Assembly: GCF_002929355.1 (NCBI RefSeq)
Contig: NZ_PJIR01000003.1
Span: forward strand, 124,001-188,000
Direction: 5' to 3'
Length of the DNA: 64,000 bases
Origin: Arthrobacter sp. B0490
Lineage (GTDB): Bacteria > Actinomycetota > Actinomycetes > Actinomycetales > Micrococcaceae
The notes below the pieces were generated by a model that ran no database searches, was not told where the DNA came from, and saw only the letters and a program-made list of their open reading frames with translations. Both the position numbers and the translations under genes were made by a program. Positions 1 through 8,718 of the stretch are shown here, one piece after another. The stretch's first letter is position 1. Each line of letters begins with the position of its first letter.

Positions 1-1246
1 TCGGCCGGTCCGCCCCGCTGCCTGCCGGGGCGGCGTGAACGCCGTCCTCGTCCGCCGCCGCCGCCGGGGACAGGGTCCCGTAGTACAGGCCCTCGAAGGT
101 CTCGAGGGTCGTGTTGATGTCGTGCCTGCCCACCATCGTCCGGCTGGCGGCGCCCATCGCCCGCTGGTCCTCGCCCGACAGCTCGAGGATCTGGGTGATC
201 CGGGCACCCAGCTCCTCGGAATCGCCCGGCGTGAACAGGTAGCCGTTCTCGCCGTCGGACACTAGGTGCGGCAGGGCCATGGCGTTGGCCAGCAGCACGG
301 GCGTCGAGGCGGACATGGCTTCGAGGGTGACGAGCGACTGCAGTTCGGCGGTTCCCGGCTGGCAGAACAGGGAGGCGCGGATGTAGCTCCTGCGCAGTTC
401 GTCGTCGTCGATGAGGCCGCGGAAGGTGACGCGGTCGGCGATGCCGAGGCGCGCGGCCTGGGCCTGCAGGGCGGGCTTCACCTCTCCGCCCCCGACGATC
501 TCGAGGTGGACGCGCAGGTGCTCGGGGGTCCTGGCAACGGCGTCGATGAGCACGTCCACGTGCTTCTCCTCGGCGAGGCGTCCCACGAACAGGACCGTGG
601 GGTGCTCGTAGGGTTCGATGACCTCGCCCGGCTGTACCTCGTAGGCCGCGGAGTCGATCCCGTTGGACACGGGCATCACGTCGGTCAGGAAGGCGTGGTC
701 GCGCATGGCCTTCGCGGCGAGCGGCGTGGGCGTCGTGACGGCGGCCGCCTTGCCCATCACCTTGCCCATGTCCCTCCAGGAGTTCCTGGCGACGACCTTC
801 TTGAACCAGTCGGGGAACGGGAGGAAGGGGTTGATGTTCTCGGGCATGAAGTGGTTGGTGGCGACCACCCGGATGCCGCGGCGGACGGCTTCGTACAGCG
901 TGTACTCCCCCACCATGTAGTGGCACTGGATGTGGACGACGTCGGGCTGCACCTGGTCGAACAGCAGGCTGATGTCGCGCCGGATTTCCCACGGGTAGCA
1001 GATGCGCCAGTAGTCGTGGGTCGGCACGCTGTGGGAGCGGAGGCGGTGCACCGTCCAGTCACCCCCGGGTTCGGTGAAGCTCCTGCCGTTGGCGGAGCCC
1101 GGCGCGAGGACGTGGACGTCGTGCCCGCGCCCGTTCATACCCTTGGCCAGCCGGTACCCGAACTGGGCCGCCCCGTTCACGTTGGGCGGATAGGTGTCCG
1201 CGGCGATCAGGATGGTCAGGGGCTTGGAATCAGCCGGGTAGCTCAC
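1..1246 (-). CDS. GT4-family glycosyltransferase, 3' end cut by window edge
   Basis: Retaining GT-B glycosyltransferase, about 415 residues visible with no stop before the window edge. It would transfer a sugar from a nucleotide-sugar donor, probably at the cytoplasmic membrane face; the acceptor cannot be read from sequence. The N-terminal acceptor domain opens with TILIAADTYPPNVNGAAQF, and the donor domain starts near residue 217 with VLFVGRLAEEKHV. The GT4 donor-binding region follows near residue 297 (PGTAELQSLVTLEAM, two glutamates seven apart). The start is GTG 1246 (MSYPADSKPL). It lies 48 bp after a DMT permease gene that itself overlaps a CDP-alcohol phosphatidyltransferase gene, so a lipid or polyprenol acceptor is a fair inference. 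Confidence 0.85.
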   Translation of the reverse strand, partial: MSYPADSKPLTILIAADTYPPNVNGAAQFGYRLAKGMNGRGHDVHVLAPGSANGRSFTEPGGDWTVHRLRSHSVPTHDYWRICYPWEIRRDISLLFDQVQPDVVHIQCHYMVGEYTLYEAVRRGIRVVATNHFMPENINPFLPFPDWFKKVVARNSWRDMGKVMGKAAAVTTPTPLAAKAMRDHAFLTDVMPVSNGIDSAAYEVQPGEVIEPYEHPTVLFVGRLAEEKHVDVLIDAVARTPEHLRVHLEIVGGGEVKPALQAQAARLGIADRVTFRGLIDDDELRRSYIRASLFCQPGTAELQSLVTLEAMSASTPVLLANAMALPHLVSDGENGYLFTPGDSEELGARITQILELSGEDQRAMGAASRTMVGRHDINTTLETFEGLYYGTLSPAAAADEDGVHAAPAGSGADRP

Positions 1247-1294
1247 GCGTGGATCCCTACGTCGGTGTGCTGGACGGAACTGGAGCGGGTCGTG

Positions 1295-2170
1295 TCAGCG
1301 CTGCCTCTTCACCACGTCGGGGTGATGGCGCGACAGGGCGACGACCCCAACAATAGCAACGAGTGCGGCCGCGCCCATGCCCAGCGCGGTCACGGTCCGC
1401 ACGTCGGGCTGGAGTTCGTCGAGGATGGTGATGCCCACCGCGATGCCCACGATCGGGTCGATGACGGTGAGGCCGGCGATGACGAGATCCGGCGGGCCGG
1501 TGGCGTAGGCGCTCTGCACGAACCAGGACCCGAGGGCTACGGCGGCGACGAGGGCGACGAGGGTCAGGACGGGGACGTTCAGCAGGAAGCGGCCGTTCGG
1601 GTCGAGCAGGTGGCCCGCGATGATCTTCGTCAGGACGGCGACGAAGCCGAAGAGGACCCCGGCGCCCAGGATGTAGGCGAAGGCGTTGAGGCGGTGCCGG
1701 CCGAACACGGCCAGGGACCCGAAGAGCACGATCGCGGCGCCGAGCAGGAGCACCACCGAGAGCTCCTGGGCAGGATCGACGGCGTGGTTCTCCCGGGTGA
1801 CGTTCACCGCGAGGATCACGAAGAGTGCGCTGCCCGCGACGCAGGCGGTGATCGCGGCCACGGTGGGCCGGTTGATCCGGATGCCCTGGTCGCGCGAGTT
1901 GACGATCGTGGTGATCACCAGCGCGATCGCGCCGATGGGCTGCACGACCGTCAGGCTCGCCAGCGACAGGGCGACGACGTTCAGGGCGGTCCCCGCCCCG
2001 AGCAGGAACAGCCCGAACAGCCACCGTGGGTTGGCGAGCAGTCGGGAGAAGCCCGATGAGGACAGGGACAATCCGCCGGTGTTGGCCCGCACGGCGCTGC
2101 CCTGGCGCTGCGCTCCGAACGCGAGGAAGACGGCGCCCAGCAGCGCCAACGCGATGGCTAGGGCCGGCAC
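1295..2170 (-). CDS. DMT-superfamily (NIPA/EamA-like) membrane permease
   Basis: Integral membrane protein of 291 aa with about nine to ten hydrophobic segments from the N-terminus (PALAIALALLGAVFLAFGA) to near residue 280, ending in a short basic tail (RHHPDVVKRQR). The drug/metabolite transporter fold fits, with internal repeats typical of NIPA-like magnesium transporters or EamA exporters; the substrate is unknown. The GTG start at 2170 lies inside the upstream phosphatidyltransferase gene (13 bp overlap), which implies translational coupling. Codons further upstream in this frame are the shadow of that gene and are excluded. Its place between a phospholipid synthase and a glycosyltransferase allows a role in moving a lipid or precursor, but that is speculation. 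Confidence 0.8.
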   Translation of the reverse strand: MPALAIALALLGAVFLAFGAQRQGSAVRANTGGLSLSSSGFSRLLANPRWLFGLFLLGAGTALNVVALSLASLTVVQPIGAIALVITTIVNSRDQGIRINRPTVAAITACVAGSALFVILAVNVTRENHAVDPAQELSVVLLLGAAIVLFGSLAVFGRHRLNAFAYILGAGVLFGFVAVLTKIIAGHLLDPNGRFLLNVPVLTLVALVAAVALGSWFVQSAYATGPPDLVIAGLTVIDPIVGIAVGITILDELQPDVRTVTALGMGAAALVAIVGVVALSRHHPDVVKRQR

Positions 2171-2781
2171 GACTGCTGCTCGGCCCGCTCCAGCCGGTAC
2201 TTGAGGTGCGCCGCCCTGAAGTAGGCGGTGAATGCGACGAGGTGCAGCGCGCATCCGGCGGCGAGGAGCCCCTGGGCGACGGCGAGGATCCAGTCCTGGC
2301 CGAAGCCCTCGACCCGGTGCAGCAGGAGCAGCGGCGCTCCGACGAGCAGGAGTGCGGTCCGGATCTTGCCGACGGTGACGACGGGCAGGTGCAGGGGGCC
2401 ACGGAAGAGGACCAGCGCATTGACGATGAGGATGATGTCCGGGACGACGATGGCCCACACGAACCAGGCGGGGGTGAAGCCGTTGACCACGAAGACGACG
2501 GCCACCACGATCATGGCGGTGCGGTCGGCCAGCGGGTCGAGCCACTTCCCCACGGTCGACACCTGGTGGAACCGTCGGGCCACGAAACCGTCCACCCAGT
2601 CGGTGGAACCGACGACCACGAGGACGAGGACCGCGGCGCCGTACCGCTGCTGCGCGATGAACCAGACGAACAGCGGGACGCCGAGGAACCTGACGATCGT
2701 GATGAGGTTCGGCAGCGTCCACGCGGTCGCGAGTACGGCACCCTCGCTACCGCTCCGTGCTCCCGCCCTGATCGATCCCAT
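2158..2781 (-). CDS. CDP-alcohol phosphatidyltransferase
   Basis: Membrane enzyme of 207 aa that moves a phosphatidyl group from CDP-diacylglycerol to an alcohol (glycerol phosphate, inositol phosphate or similar). The full signature D-x2-DG-x2-AR-x8-G-x3-D-x3-D is present: DWVDGFVARR, then GKWLDPLAD about eight residues later, with all four metal-binding aspartates. Five to six membrane segments surround it. The PgsA-like length does not settle the alcohol acceptor. The ATG at 2781 has GGGGAGG eight bases upstream. It is first in a run of three same-strand genes (this, DMT permease, GT4), which suggests synthesis and decoration of a membrane lipid. Confidence 0.88.
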   Translation of the reverse strand: MGSIRAGARSGSEGAVLATAWTLPNLITIVRFLGVPLFVWFIAQQRYGAAVLVLVVVGSTDWVDGFVARRFHQVSTVGKWLDPLADRTAMIVVAVVFVVNGFTPAWFVWAIVVPDIILIVNALVLFRGPLHLPVVTVGKIRTALLLVGAPLLLLHRVEGFGQDWILAVAQGLLAAGCALHLVAFTAYFRAAHLKYRLERAEQQSCRP

Positions 2782-2906
2782 CGCCCGTACCTCCCCACCC
2801 CATTATGCAGGCGGACGGCCGCTCCTCCGGAACGTCCGCAGCGGGCTGCGGAACGGGGTCACGGACGAACGGCCGCCGGCACTGCGGGTCCTGCGTGCCG
2901 CGGGCC

Positions 2907-3722
2907 CTACTTGCTGAGGAGGCGGCGCAGCATCACGAGCATCGCGGCCACCGACGCGGCGAGGACGCTCAGGGGCTTCCACCGGTCCGCCACGGTCGTG
3001 TTGAGGGGGACGTCGCGCCGGACGGCGACCGCGGCGACCCGCGGGCCCTTGGTGCCGTCCGCCGGGGACGCACCCTGCGGTCCACCTGCGGAGCGGTGCC
3101 GGGCCTTGCCGAGACGCGCCTTGACGTCCGCGCGGGCACCGAGCGAATCCCTCGCCTCGGCGATGTGCGTGCGGCGCTCCCCGGACCGGCCGCGCAGCTC
3201 CTCGTACGAGGGCGTGGGCTCCTTCGGCTTCGTGTCCTTCGCGGCGTCGTCCTTGGCGTCCTTGTCCTGCTTCGGCTTCTTCACGTCGAGCGTCGCAGGG
3301 TCGAAGCTGCGGCCCTCCTTCAGCACCCCGAGGTCGTAGCGGATGCCGCGGATCGCGTCCTCGGGCAGGAGGGGCAGCTGCTTCTTGAGGCGCGAGACGC
3401 CGATCAGTGCGAGGATGCCGGCGATCACGAGGAAGAGCAGGGCGACCAGCAGGGCCGCCAGCCAGGCCGGCATCACCTCCGCGAGTCCCATGATGGCGGC
3501 GACGACGAGGGCCACGGCGAAGAACAGCACGAAGACCAGCGCGACGACGAGGAAGGCCGCGGCTATCCCGGCCTTGATCCCCTTCTGCTTCATCTGCTGG
3601 ACGGCGATCGAGAATTCGTCGCTGACCTGCCGCGGCGTCAGCCGCGCGAGGAGCCTGATGAGTCCCAACAGCGAGAGCGAGCCCGTGGACCGCTTGCCGC
3701 GCGTACTAGCCGAGCTGTTCAT
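2907..3722 (-). CDS. Holin-X-type (DUF1469-like) membrane protein
   Basis: Protein of 271 aa. The N-terminal third carries an amphipathic start (LLGLIRLLARLTPRQVSDEF) and two strong adjacent membrane helices near residues 55-105. This is the pattern of actinobacterial Holin-X/DUF1469 proteins, which despite the name are usually not phage genes. A charged, Lys/Asp-rich central linker follows (residues 140-170), and a final short hydrophobic segment near the C-terminus (SVLAASVAAMLVMLRRLLSK). The start at ATG 3722 is preferred over one six codons upstream because GGAGG sits ten bases before it. No phage genes lie nearby. The function is unknown, probably envelope related. Confidence 0.7.
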   Translation of the reverse strand: MNSSASTRGKRSTGSLSLLGLIRLLARLTPRQVSDEFSIAVQQMKQKGIKAGIAAAFLVVALVFVLFFAVALVVAAIMGLAEVMPAWLAALLVALLFLVIAGILALIGVSRLKKQLPLLPEDAIRGIRYDLGVLKEGRSFDPATLDVKKPKQDKDAKDDAAKDTKPKEPTPSYEELRGRSGERRTHIAEARDSLGARADVKARLGKARHRSAGGPQGASPADGTKGPRVAAVAVRRDVPLNTTVADRWKPLSVLAASVAAMLVMLRRLLSK

Positions 3723-3870
3723 AGGCCCTGCCTCCATTCGTGAGTGTGTTGCTGGACATTCGCTGAACCAAAATTACCACCGGGCGCGCGCCCGGATTCC
3801 GCGCGGCGGTCGCCGTGGGCAGAAGGGGCCGTGAGGGGCCCGGATGGGGTAGGGCGTCGGCCCGTGATCC

Positions 3871-5304
3871 TCACGCGGGGGTGAGCTCTGCGTTGTCCTC
3901 GAGGTCCTTGCCGGTGAACTCGGGGAGCCGGGTGCGGACGAAGATGAAGGACAGGACGGCGAAGACCGTGAACGCCGCGTACATGATCCAGAGGCCGAGG
4001 TTCTCGCTCACCCATGGGAAGGTCAGGGTGACGATGAAGTTGAACACCCAGTTCACCATCGTGGCGACGCCGAGGGCGATCGAGCGGATGCGGTTGGGGA
4101 ACATCTCGCCGAGGGTCACCCACATGACCGGACCCCAGGTCGCGGCGAAGAAGATGACGAAGAGGTTCGCGCCGACGAGCGCGACGGGCCCCCAGGCGCC
4201 GGGCAGTGAGAGCTCCTCGCCGGAGCCGTCGGCCTGCAGGAAGGCGAGCGTCGCGGCGAGGAGGCCGACGGCCATGCCGACGGATCCGATGAGGAGCAGC
4301 CTGCGACGCCCCACGCGGTCGACGAAGAAGATGGCGACGAAGGTCATCGCAACGTTGATGACCGAGGTGATCACCGACGTCGTGAACGAATCGCTCTCGC
4401 TGAAGCCGACGGACTTCCACAGGGTGGTGGAGTAGTAGAAGATCGCGTTGATCCCGACCAGCTGCTGCAGTGCGGCGATCGCCATGCCGACCCACAGGAT
4501 GGGCTGCAGTCCGAAGGCCGGTCCTCGCAGGTCGCGGTCGCTCGCCCGCTCCTCGCGCTCGAAGCTCTCCCGGATCTGGCCGATCTTGCCCTCGGTGTCG
4601 CTCACGCCGGAGACGCGCGAGAGCACGCGTGCGGCCTCGGCGTCGCGGCCCGCCCGGATGAGGAACTGCGGGGACTCGGGGATGATGAGGGCTAGGATCC
4701 CGTAGACGACCGCGGGGATCACCCCGACCAGGAGCATCCAGCGCCACGCGGCGAGGCCCCACCAGAAGTCGCCGTCCGCGCCGCCGGCGGCGTTGGCGAG
4801 CGAGGCGTCCGAGAGCAGGGCGGCGAAGATGCCGACCGTGATGGCCAGCTGCTGGACGGAGGCGAGTCCGCCCCGCCACTTCGACGGCGCGATCTCCGCG
4901 ATGTAGCCGGGGACGATGACGGAGGCGATGCCGATGGCGAGGCCGCCGACCAGCCGCCAGGCCATGAGGTCCCACTCGGAGAAGGCGTAGGCCGATCCCG
5001 CGGAGTTGACGGCGAACAGGAAGGCCGCCGCGACCATGACCTTCTTCCGGCCCCACCGGTCGGCGAACCCGCCGGCGAACCAGGCGCCGGCCGCGCACCC
5101 GAGCAGGGTGATGGCGACGGTGAAGCCGAGGACGCTCGGGCTCAGGTCGAACTCGCCCTGGATGGAGTCCACCGCCCCGTTGATGACGGCGGTGTCGAAC
5201 CCGAACAGGAGACCTCCGACGGCTGCTGCGACGGTGATGGCGATGACCCGTGCGAGGTGTTTCGGTGACTGCTCTGCCTCAGCTTCGGTGCCGTTCCCGC
5301 TCAT
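3871..5304 (-). CDS. MFS sugar porter (sugar:proton symporter)
   Basis: Twelve-helix major facilitator of the sugar porter family, 477 aa, about the usual length. Family signatures are in order: GGLLFGFDTAVINGA in helix 1, DRWGRKK between helices 2 and 3, PESPQFLIRAGR after helix 6, QQLVGINAIFYYS in helix 7, and VDRVGRRRLLLIG between helices 8 and 9. QQ and the asparagine of helix 7 line the sugar site in XylE/GLUT proteins. Import of a hexose, pentose or polyol with a proton is expected; the substrate cannot be assigned. ATG 5304 follows GGGAG. No catabolic gene adjoins it. A GC-rich palindrome at 3781-3794 downstream could end the transcript, though it has no U-run. Confidence 0.9.
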   Translation of the reverse strand: MSGNGTEAEAEQSPKHLARVIAITVAAAVGGLLFGFDTAVINGAVDSIQGEFDLSPSVLGFTVAITLLGCAAGAWFAGGFADRWGRKKVMVAAAFLFAVNSAGSAYAFSEWDLMAWRLVGGLAIGIASVIVPGYIAEIAPSKWRGGLASVQQLAITVGIFAALLSDASLANAAGGADGDFWWGLAAWRWMLLVGVIPAVVYGILALIIPESPQFLIRAGRDAEAARVLSRVSGVSDTEGKIGQIRESFEREERASDRDLRGPAFGLQPILWVGMAIAALQQLVGINAIFYYSTTLWKSVGFSESDSFTTSVITSVINVAMTFVAIFFVDRVGRRRLLLIGSVGMAVGLLAATLAFLQADGSGEELSLPGAWGPVALVGANLFVIFFAATWGPVMWVTLGEMFPNRIRSIALGVATMVNWVFNFIVTLTFPWVSENLGLWIMYAAFTVFAVLSFIFVRTRLPEFTGKDLEDNAELTPA

Positions 5305-5581
5305 GTTCCGTTCTCCCTGCTCGTTCCGTGTCTCCTCACCCTACGTCAACCCGAAGCATGCTTAGCAGCGGGCTCCGCCTCCCCCTCAGCGGCTGCCCGT
5401 CCGCCCGGAGGGTTGACGAGGGCTCTAGGATGGGAGGACCATTGATTCGCCACAGCAACCAAATTTCTCCCTGGAGATCCCGGTTGCCCGTTGGGAGCCG
5501 CCCCGCCATCGTCGCCGGGCCGCCGCTGTCGATGCCGCCCCCCGCTCCGTCCCGTTCCGGCCCGCTCTGTTAGGCAACATC

Positions 5582-6811
5582 TTGAGTACCCTCACCCACC
5601 CCGGCGATACGCTCTCACGCCGCGAGAAGATCATCTACGTCTTCATCCTCGGCACCCTGACCGCCCTGGGCCCGTTCACGATCGATCTCTACCTCCCGGC
5701 GTTCCCCGCGCTGCAGGACGACCTCGGCGTCTCGGAGGCCTCGGTGCAGCTGACCCTCACGGGGACGATCGTCGGCTTCGCCGCCGGCCAGCTGCTCGTG
5801 GGTCCGCTGAGCGACAAGATCGGGCGGCGCCTGCCGCTGATCCTGGCGACGATCCTGCACGTCGGCGCGTCGATCGGCGCCGCATCGTCGGACGACATCA
5901 ACGCGCTCATGCTGTTCCGCGTGCTCCAGGGCGTCGGCGCGGCAGGCGGCGGCGTCGTGGCGATGGCCATGGTGCGCGACCTCTTCGGGGGCTACACGCT
6001 CGTGCGCATGCTCTCCTACATGGCGCTCGTCAACGGCATGGCGCCGATCTTCGCGCCGGTGATCGGCTCGCAGCTCCTGCTGCTCTTCCCCTGGCCGGGC
6101 ATCTTCTGGTTCCTCGCGTGCTACGGGATCCTGGTGATCGTCGCCGTGAGCCTGTTCATCATCGAGACCCTGCCGAAGGAGGAGCGCCGCCAGTCGGGGC
6201 TGACCGTGGCCCAGCGGTACCACGCCGTGCTGAGCGACCGGATCTTCATCGGCGTGCTGCTCGTGGGCGGCATGAACTTCTCAGGGCTCTTCTCCTACCT
6301 GTCCGCGTCCCCGTTCCTCTTCCAGGGCCCCTACGGGCTGAACGAGCAGCAGTACGGGCTGCTGTTCGCCATCAACTCCCTCGGCATCGTGTCGGGGGTG
6401 CAGATCAGCTCGCGGATCCTCCGCCGGGTGGGGCCGCAGTGGGTGATCGCGACGGCGACCGTCGTCCAGCTCGTCATGGCGATGCTCATCGTGGCCTTCG
6501 ACCAGCTGGGCCTCGGCTTCTGGGGTACGGCGGTCCCGCTGTGGTTCTACATCATGGCGACGGGCTTCATCTTCCCGTGCGTGCAGGTGCTGGCCCTCAT
6601 CAACAACGGTGCGCAGGCCGGGACGGCCGCCTCACTGCTCGGCGCGGTGACCTTCGGGACGGCGGGTGTCGTCTCCCCTCTCGTCGGCGTCCTCGGCGAC
6701 GGGATCGAGTCCGCGACGCCGATGGCGCTCGTCATGGCCTCCTGCATCGCCCTGGGCATGGTGTTCCTGTGGACGGTGGTCCGGCCCCGGACCGTGCCCG
6801 CCCTGCAGTAG
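5582..6811 (+). CDS. Bcr/CflA-type multidrug efflux MFS transporter
   Basis: Drug:proton antiporter of the DHA1 Bcr/CflA branch, 409 aa, twelve membrane helices. Helix 1 carries the family hallmark GPFTIDLYLPAFPAL, followed by LVGPLSDKIGRR (motif A) and RVLQGVGAAGGGVVAMAMVRD (motif B region with its conserved arginine). Typical substrates are bicyclomycin, chloramphenicol or sulfonamides, but none can be named here. The only reasonable start is TTG 5582, without a clear ribosome-binding site. A 277-bp gene-free stretch separates it from the divergent sugar porter; a TAGGAT hexamer at 5426-5431 could be a -10 box with a long leader. Convergent with the SDR gene, 11 bp apart. Confidence 0.88.
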   Translation: MSTLTHPGDTLSRREKIIYVFILGTLTALGPFTIDLYLPAFPALQDDLGVSEASVQLTLTGTIVGFAAGQLLVGPLSDKIGRRLPLILATILHVGASIGAASSDDINALMLFRVLQGVGAAGGGVVAMAMVRDLFGGYTLVRMLSYMALVNGMAPIFAPVIGSQLLLLFPWPGIFWFLACYGILVIVAVSLFIIETLPKEERRQSGLTVAQRYHAVLSDRIFIGVLLVGGMNFSGLFSYLSASPFLFQGPYGLNEQQYGLLFAINSLGIVSGVQISSRILRRVGPQWVIATATVVQLVMAMLIVAFDQLGLGFWGTAVPLWFYIMATGFIFPCVQVLALINNGAQAGTAASLLGAVTFGTAGVVSPLVGVLGDGIESATPMALVMASCIALGMVFLWTVVRPRTVPALQ

Positions 6812-6822
6812 CGGGGGTCCGC

Positions 6823-8325
6823 TCAGGTGGCGGCGGGTTCGGACCCGGCCGGCAGCGCCTCCGCCGTCCTGGCGATGTTGCGGGCCATCGCCGAGAAGAT
6901 GAACCCGTGGAACGGCAGCACCGCGAGCCAGTAGAGGCGCCCGGACAGGCCCTGCGGGAAGAAGACCGCGCGCTGGTAGTAGGAGCTGCCGGACCCCTCC
7001 GGCTCCACCCGGAATTCCAGCCAGGCGCGGCCGGGCACCTTCATCTCGGCGCGGAGCCTCAGGCGCTCGCCACGCACGAGTTCCTCGACACGCCAGAAGT
7101 CGAGCGCCTCCCCCGTCAGGAGCTCGCGCGCGTCCCGCCGGCCGCGCCGCAGCCCCACTCCCCCTGCCAGCTTGTCCATCCAGCCGCGGGCGGCCCAGCC
7201 CACGGGCCAGGAGTACCAGCCGTTCTCGCCGCCGATCCCTTCGACGACGCTCCACAGCTTCTCGGGTGACGCCGTCGAGCTGTAGGTCTGGACGTCGGTG
7301 AAGACGGTGTGTCCCGCCCACTGGGGGTCGGAGGGCAGCGGATCGGCCTCGGAGACGAGCTGGGACGCTCCGGCCCAGCTGGTCTCCACCTCCCCCGCGC
7401 GCATCTTGCCGAGTGCGAGGTCCACGGAGCGGCGGTACCCCGTCAGCCCGCCCTCCGGCATCGCGATGTACTGGTCGATGTCGTGCTCGGACGGCACGGC
7501 ATCGTGCTGCAGCGACTCGATGAGCGGCATGGCCATGGCGCGCGGGATGGGCGTGACCAGATTGACCCAGTGGCCGGCGAGGCGCGGCGTCAGGACCGGC
7601 AGCGCGAGGATCCGGCGGCGCGGGAGGCCGGCGGCCTCGGCGTACTGGTTCATCATCTCGGCGTACGTGAGCACCTCGCGCGATCCGATGTCGAAGGTCC
7701 GGTTCAGGTCCGCCGGGAGGTCGAGTGCGCCCACGAGGTAGTGGATGACGTCCCGCACGGCGATGGGCTCGATGTGGTTGAGGACCCATTTGGGGGCGGG
7801 CATCACGGGCAGGACGTCGGAGAGGTGCCGGATCATCTCGAAGGACGCCGAACCCGATCCGATGACCACGCCGGCCTGGAACGCGATGGTCGGCGTGCCG
7901 GAGCCGAGGAGGATCCTCCCCACCTCGGTACGGGAGCGCATGTGGGTGGAGAGTTCGACGCCTTCGGGGTGCAGTCCGCCGAGGTAGACGATGCGGTGCA
8001 CGCCGGCCTCGGTGGCCGCCCGGGAGACCGTCGACGCGATCTCCGCCTCGCGGGCGTCGAAGTTCCTGCCCGAGCCCATCGAGTGCACGAGGTAGTACAG
8101 CGTGTCGACGCCCCGGCTCGCCTCGCGCATCGTGTCGACGTCCTGCAGGTCGCCCCGCACGATCTCGACGGACGAGGCCCACGGGACGTCCTTCAGCTTC
8201 TGCGGCGAGCGGACGACGACGCGGACCCTGCGGCCGTCCGCGACGAGTTTCGTGACGAGCCTGCCGCCGATGTACCCCGTGGATCCGGTGACCAGGATGA
8301 GCCTGTCCGAGCTGTCGTTCTGCAT
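6823..8325 (-). CDS. NAD(P)-binding SDR protein with C-terminal DUF2867 domain
   Basis: About 500 aa in two parts. Residues 1-250 form an atypical extended SDR (NmrA/YwnB-like) with TGSTGYIGGRL as the nucleotide-binding glycine motif and YYLVHSMGSG where a tyrosine motif would sit. Residues 330-490 form a DUF2867 domain of the SRPBCC-like fold (YSWPVGWAARGWMDKLAGG; YQRAVFFPQGLSGRLYWLAVLPFHGFIF). The two-domain arrangement is common in actinobacteria and its reaction is unknown; a hydrophobic ligand is plausible for the second domain. The start is ATG 8325; GTG 8331 is also possible. Convergent with the efflux gene. Confidence 0.82.
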   Translation of the reverse strand: MQNDSSDRLILVTGSTGYIGGRLVTKLVADGRRVRVVVRSPQKLKDVPWASSVEIVRGDLQDVDTMREASRGVDTLYYLVHSMGSGRNFDAREAEIASTVSRAATEAGVHRIVYLGGLHPEGVELSTHMRSRTEVGRILLGSGTPTIAFQAGVVIGSGSASFEMIRHLSDVLPVMPAPKWVLNHIEPIAVRDVIHYLVGALDLPADLNRTFDIGSREVLTYAEMMNQYAEAAGLPRRRILALPVLTPRLAGHWVNLVTPIPRAMAMPLIESLQHDAVPSEHDIDQYIAMPEGGLTGYRRSVDLALGKMRAGEVETSWAGASQLVSEADPLPSDPQWAGHTVFTDVQTYSSTASPEKLWSVVEGIGGENGWYSWPVGWAARGWMDKLAGGVGLRRGRRDARELLTGEALDFWRVEELVRGERLRLRAEMKVPGRAWLEFRVEPEGSGSSYYQRAVFFPQGLSGRLYWLAVLPFHGFIFSAMARNIARTAEALPAGSEPAAT

Positions 8326-8480
8326 GCGCACAGCCTACGCCCGCCCTCTGACACGACCCGGACACGAGCAGTGGGCCCGGTCGGCGGAGGGTCTCCTGGA
8401 TGACGGCCGGGCATCGGACCCGCCCGTCCGGCGGGCGTGGTCGGCCCGGCGGGTCCTCGACGGCCTCCAGGGCAAAAACC

Positions 8481-8516
8481 GAGCCCCTGACCCGTGTTTC
8501 CACGGGTCAGGGGCTC
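8481..8516 (-). terminator. Rho-independent terminator of the tRNA-Asn gene
   Basis: A 16-bp perfect inverted repeat (GAGCCCCTGACCCGTG and its complement) closes on a 4-nt loop, just 4 bp beyond the 3' end of the tRNA. On the minus strand the stem is followed by GGTTTTT. Stem plus U-run makes this the best intrinsic terminator in the window. Confidence 0.9.
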
Positions 8517-8520
8517 AGGA

Positions 8521-8596
8521 TGGCTCCTCCGACTGGACTTGAACCAGTAACCCTTCGATTAACAGTCGAATGCTCTGCCAATTGAGCTACGGAGGA
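8521..8596 (-). tRNA. tRNA-Asn (anticodon GTT), CCA encoded
   Basis: Reading the minus strand, the acceptor stem TCCTCCG pairs with CGGAGGA. The D arm (TAGCTCAATTGGCAGAGCA), the anticodon loop CTGTTAA with anticodon GTT, and the T arm (GGTTCAAGTCC) are all canonical, and the discriminator base is G. The encoded CCA occupies 8521-8523. A promoter lies immediately upstream and a strong terminator immediately downstream, so it is a single-gene transcription unit. Confidence 0.97.
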
Positions 8597-8610
8597 AAGC
8601 GGCAGGATCA

Positions 8611-8639
8611 ACTCTACATACGATGGGGAGCGATGTGAA
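8611..8639 (-). promoter_or_regulatory. Promoter of tRNA-Asn
   Basis: On the minus strand, TTCACA (8634-8639, five of six bases of the -35 consensus) is followed by a 17-bp spacer and TAGAGT (8611-8616, TANNNT -10). Transcription would begin about 7-8 bases before the mature tRNA end. Confidence 0.7.
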
Positions 8640-8671
8640 ATTGGGGCGGGTCCTCGTCGGCCCATCGGATC

Positions 8672-8700
8672 TAGACTGGGCCGGGTCAGCGCTGACCCGG
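8672..8700 (+). promoter_or_regulatory. -10 box and perfect 20-bp palindrome before the GYD gene
   Basis: TAGACT at 8672-8677 fits an actinobacterial -10. Directly after it, 8681-8700 is a perfect 20-bp palindrome with half-site CCGGGTCAGC. It would cover the transcription start, so it is either an operator or a 5' UTR hairpin ending 19 bases before the GYD start codon. Confidence 0.5.
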
Positions 8701-8718
8701 TCGGAGAAGAGGAAGTCG

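Noticed and set aside
266..2059. Long plus-strand open frame of almost 600 codons across the first three genes
   Set aside because: It has low-complexity Gly/Arg/Asp/His text and lies antisense to a GT4 gene and a DMT permease with clear motifs; this is the usual GC-driven shadow frame.
2907..3722. Phage holin, hence a prophage remnant
   Set aside because: Holin-X-type proteins are common chromosomal genes in actinobacteria. No lysin, integrase or structural phage gene is near.
3781..3794. GC-rich self-complementary run CGGGCGCGCGCCCG as terminator of the sugar porter gene
   Set aside because: It has no loop or U-run and lies within very GC-rich DNA; evidence is too weak for a feature.
5432..5574. 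Short open frame in the leader of the Bcr/CflA transporter, possibly a regulatory leader peptide
   Set aside because: It starts with TTG or ATT and lacks a repeated-codon or stalling signature; the promoter placement is uncertain.
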